Positions 16,028-17,872 of a DNA stretch of 17,872 bases are shown here, one piece after another; within the stretch, counting starts at the first letter, position 1; each line of letters begins with the position of its first letter. This stretch comes from an uncultured Phascolarctobacterium sp. GTDB lineage: Bacteria > Bacillota > Negativicutes > Acidaminococcales > Acidaminococcaceae. The stretch is from assembly GCA_900547415.1 (NCBI GenBank), contig URGS01000033.1, forward strand, positions 1-17,872. The letters run 5' to 3'. Below the pieces are notes generated by a model that worked only from the letters and a program-made list of their open reading frames with translations, did no database searches and had not been told where the DNA came from. A program made the position numbers and the translations under genes.

Positions 16028-16132
16028 AGTGTAAAAATACACACGCAGAGGAATTTGTCTGCTGTCTGCACTGGCCGTGCAGTAATGACTTAAGCCGAAC
16101 TCTGCGGAGGAAAAAACAGGAGGAATTCAAAA
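16028..16132 (+). promoter_or_regulatory. Structured 5' leader of rpsB, candidate r-protein autoregulatory element
   Basis: A 7-bp closing stem pairs CGCAGAG (16044-16050) with CTCTGCG (16100-16106). Inside it, CTGCAC (16066-16071) and GTGCAG (16077-16082) form a hairpin with loop TGGCC. A small GTGTA/TACAC hairpin lies before it. GCAGA (16045-16049) can instead pair with TCTGC at 16058-16062, giving an alternative fold. The closing stem's 3' arm runs into GGAGG (16106-16110), and the main AGGAGG (16118-16123) is 9 nt before the ATG. Regulation by S2 is known for rpsB in E. coli; here it is inference from structure only. Confidence 0.55.
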
Positions 16133-16858
16133 ATGGCTATTATTTCTATGAAACAATTACTTGAAGCTGGTGTACATTTTGGTCACCAAACCCGTCGTTG
16201 GAACCCTAAAATGGCTCCTTACATCTTCACCGAGCGTAACGGTATCTACATCATCGACCTGCAAAAAACCGTTAAAAAGGTTGACGAAGCTTACAACTTC
16301 ATCCGTGAGGTTGCTGCTTCCGGCAAAAGCATTCTGTTCGTAGGCACCAAAAAACAAGCTCAAGAAGCTATGAAAGACGAAGCTACCCGCTGCAACATGT
16401 TCTTCGTTAACGAGCGTTGGCTGGGCGGCATGCTGACCAACTTCAAAACCATCCAAACCCGTATCGCACGTCTGCGTAAACTGGAAGCTATGGAAGCTGA
16501 CGGCACTTTCGACGTTCTGCCTAAGAAAGAAGTTATCGGTCTGCGCCATGAAATGGAAAAACTGACCAAATATCTGGGCGGCATTAAAGACATGAAAGAA
16601 CTGCCGGGCGCTATGTTCATCGTTGACCCCCGCAAAGAGCACATCGCTGTTCTGGAAGCTCACAAACTGAACATTCCTATCGTTGCTACTGTTGACACCA
16701 ACTGCGATCCTGACGAAATCGATCATGTAATCCCTGCAAACGATGACGCTATCCGCGCTGTAAACCTGCTGACTGCTAAAATGGCTGACGCTGTTCTGGA
16801 AGGCCGTCAAGGTATGCAAACCGAAGAAACTGCTGAAGCTGTTGCTGACGCTGAATAA
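16133..16858 (+). CDS. rpsB: 30S ribosomal protein S2
   Basis: S2 is a late-assembling small-subunit protein that binds between the head and body of the 30S subunit and helps recruit S1. The 241-residue protein carries the S2 hallmarks: MKQLLEAGVHFGHQTRRWNPKM near the N-terminus, YIFTERNGIYIIDLQKT near 30-46, FVNERWLGGMLTNFKTI, PGAMFIVDPRKEHIAVLEA and PIVATVDTNCDP. AGGAGG precedes the ATG by 9 nt. Codon use is sharply biased (AAA over AAG, GAA over GAG, CTG and CGT) compared with the repair genes upstream, as expected for very high expression. tsf follows after 32 bp in the same operon. Confidence 0.99.
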   Translation: MAIISMKQLLEAGVHFGHQTRRWNPKMAPYIFTERNGIYIIDLQKTVKKVDEAYNFIREVAASGKSILFVGTKKQAQEAMKDEATRCNMFFVNERWLGGMLTNFKTIQTRIARLRKLEAMEADGTFDVLPKKEVIGLRHEMEKLTKYLGGIKDMKELPGAMFIVDPRKEHIAVLEAHKLNIPIVATVDTNCDPDEIDHVIPANDDAIRAVNLLTAKMADAVLEGRQGMQTEETAEAVADAE

Positions 16859-16890
16859 TTTATAAACGTATAATTTAGGAGGAAGAACTA

Positions 16891-17769
16891 ATGGCTATTA
16901 CTGCTGCTATGGTTAAAGAACTGCGCGAAACTACTGGCGCAGGTATGATGGACTGCAAAAAAGCTCTGACCGCTTGCGACGGCGACATGGAGAAGGCTAT
17001 CGACTTCCTGCGTGAAAAAGGCCTGTCTACCGCTAAGAAAAAAGCTGGCCGTATTGCTGCTGAAGGTGTTGTTGCTTCTTACATTAGCGACGACGCTAAA
17101 GTTGGCGTAATCGTAGAAGTTAACTGCGAAACTGACTTCGTAGCTAAAACTGATAATTTCAAAGAACTGGTTGGCGCTATTGCTGCTCACGTTGCAACTG
17201 CTAACCCGGCTGACATGGACGCTCTGCTGGCTTCCAGCATGGGTGACCAAACCGTTGGCGAACTGGTTACCGCTAGCATCGCTAAAATCGGTGAAAACAT
17301 TTCTCTCCGCCGCTTCGCTCGTTACGAAGTAGCTGAAGGTATGGTTTCCGCTTACATTCATGGCGGCGGCAAAATCGGCGTTCTGGTAAAACTGACCGCT
17401 GGTGATGCTGAACTGGGCAAGGACATCGCTATGCAAATCGCTGCTGCTAAACCGTCCTACCTGAACCGTGAGCAAGTTCCTGCTGTTGAGCTGGAGCACG
17501 AGAAAGAAGTTCTGTCCGAACAAGCTCGTCAAGAAGGCAAACCTGAAAACATCATCGAGAAAATGGTTATCGGCCGTATCAACAAATACTACAAAGAAGT
17601 ATGCCTGATTGACCAAGAATTCGTTAAGGATCCTGACCTGACCATCGCTAAACTTCTGAAAAACCACAATGCTGACGTAGTAGAATTCGCTCGTTTCCAA
17701 ATGGGCGAAGGTATCGAAAAGAAACAAGAAGACTTCGCTGCTGAAGTTATGTCTCAAATCGGTAAATAA
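16891..17769 (+). CDS. tsf: Translation elongation factor Ts
   Basis: EF-Ts is the guanine-nucleotide exchange factor that regenerates EF-Tu-GTP in the cytoplasm. The 292-residue protein has the N-terminal UBA-like domain (MVKELRETTGAGMMDCKKALTACDGDMEKAIDFLREKG), which contacts EF-Tu, then the core with VIVEVNCETDFVAKT near 72-86 that inserts by the nucleotide site. A C-terminal region with a coiled-coil-like segment follows (EHEKEVLSEQARQEGKPENIIEKMVIGRINKYYKEVCLIDQEFVKD). AGGAGGAAG lies 8 nt before the ATG. Codon use is biased as in rpsB. A terminator follows directly, so pyrH and frr, frequent downstream neighbours, are not in this transcript. Confidence 0.99.
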   Translation: MAITAAMVKELRETTGAGMMDCKKALTACDGDMEKAIDFLREKGLSTAKKKAGRIAAEGVVASYISDDAKVGVIVEVNCETDFVAKTDNFKELVGAIAAHVATANPADMDALLASSMGDQTVGELVTASIAKIGENISLRRFARYEVAEGMVSAYIHGGGKIGVLVKLTAGDAELGKDIAMQIAAAKPSYLNREQVPAVELEHEKEVLSEQARQEGKPENIIEKMVIGRINKYYKEVCLIDQEFVKDPDLTIAKLLKNHNADVVEFARFQMGEGIEKKQEDFAAEVMSQIGK

Positions 17770-17788
17770 TCTGCTTACTGCTAACATT

Positions 17789-17816
17789 AAGGCGCATCTT
17801 AGGATGCGCCTTTTTT
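17789..17816 (+). terminator. Rho-independent terminator of rpsB-tsf
   Basis: AAGGCGCATC (17789-17798) pairs perfectly with GATGCGCCTT (17803-17812) around TTAG, followed by T6. It lies 19 nt after the tsf stop. Confidence 0.95.
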
Positions 17817-17829
17817 GTTGTATATAGAA

Positions 17830-17852
17830 AACCCCGCGTTAGACGCGGGGTT
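17830..17852 (-). terminator. Terminator for a convergent minus-strand gene beyond the window
   Basis: AACCCCGCGT (17830-17839) and ACGCGGGGTT (17843-17852) form a perfect 10-bp GC-rich stem. The T-tail (TTTTCT) is present only when read on the minus strand, so it should stop transcription coming from the right. A possible minus-strand stop TAA lies at 17862-17864, but too little sequence remains to identify the gene. Confidence 0.7.
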
Positions 17853-17872
17853 CAAAAAAGCTTAAGCGTTCC

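Noticed and set aside
16888..17787. 299-codon antisense frame opposite tsf, and a similar 220-codon frame opposite rpsB
   Set aside because: These are by-products of the strong codon bias in rpsB and tsf. The products have no family features and no ribosome binding sites.
1..17872. Search for CRISPR arrays, insertion sequences, prophage or toxin-antitoxin genes
   Set aside because: No direct-repeat array, transposase, integrase, phage or toxin-antitoxin protein is visible; all larger frames are accounted for by the listed genes.

Overview
This window is a conserved, mostly housekeeping stretch of a bacterial chromosome. The protein sequences are Firmicute-like: the sigma factor, primase, UvrABC and S2/EF-Ts all read as that phylum. 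There is also a secreted LptA/OstA-type protein, which is expected only in bacteria with an outer membrane. Together with moderate GC content and a rubredoxin, this points to an anaerobic diderm Firmicute of the Negativicutes. A gut genus of the Acidaminococcaceae type is possible, but that level is inference.

Layout, left to right. (1) 1-1191 is the 3' part of an RlmD-type 23S rRNA uracil methyltransferase, cut by the window edge. (2) 1192-1621 is a 430-bp non-coding gap with a hairpin and a promoter. (3) 1622-9234 is a plus-strand DNA-repair block: exodeoxyribonuclease III, uvrB, uvrA and uvrC. It shows tight spacing at xth-uvrB and an ATGA overlap at uvrA-uvrC. (4) 9345-9503 is a 52-residue rubredoxin with its own promoter and terminator. 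(5) 9564-10843 is an AT-rich patch with an EamA-type drug/metabolite transporter that looks like an insertion between older genes. (6) 10916-11491 (minus) is a secreted LptA/OstA-like protein, divergent from dnaG; their putative promoters abut at the -35 elements. (7) 11678-15095 is dnaG-rpoD, the macromolecular-synthesis pair. (8) 15149-15223 is a CAU-anticodon tRNA with a near-consensus promoter and a strong terminator. (9) 15430-15840 is a short peptide deformylase-like protein with a non-canonical motif I. (10) 16133-17769 is rpsB-tsf behind a structured 5' leader, closed by a terminator. A second hairpin, with its T tail on the minus strand, suggests a convergent gene beyond the right edge.

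Functionally, the window groups nucleotide-excision and base-excision repair (xth, uvrB, uvrA, uvrC), replication and transcription initiation (dnaG, rpoD), and translation (rRNA methylation, tRNA, deformylase, S2, EF-Ts). I see no prophage, insertion sequence, CRISPR array, toxin-antitoxin pair or other defence system. The most interesting features are modest: the potentially bistable rpsB leader, the roughly 160-residue insertion in the primary sigma factor, the Gln-to-Met change in the deformylase motif, the ambiguous Met/Ile2 identity of the CAU tRNA, and the LptA-like gene isolated from any visible LPS-transport cluster.
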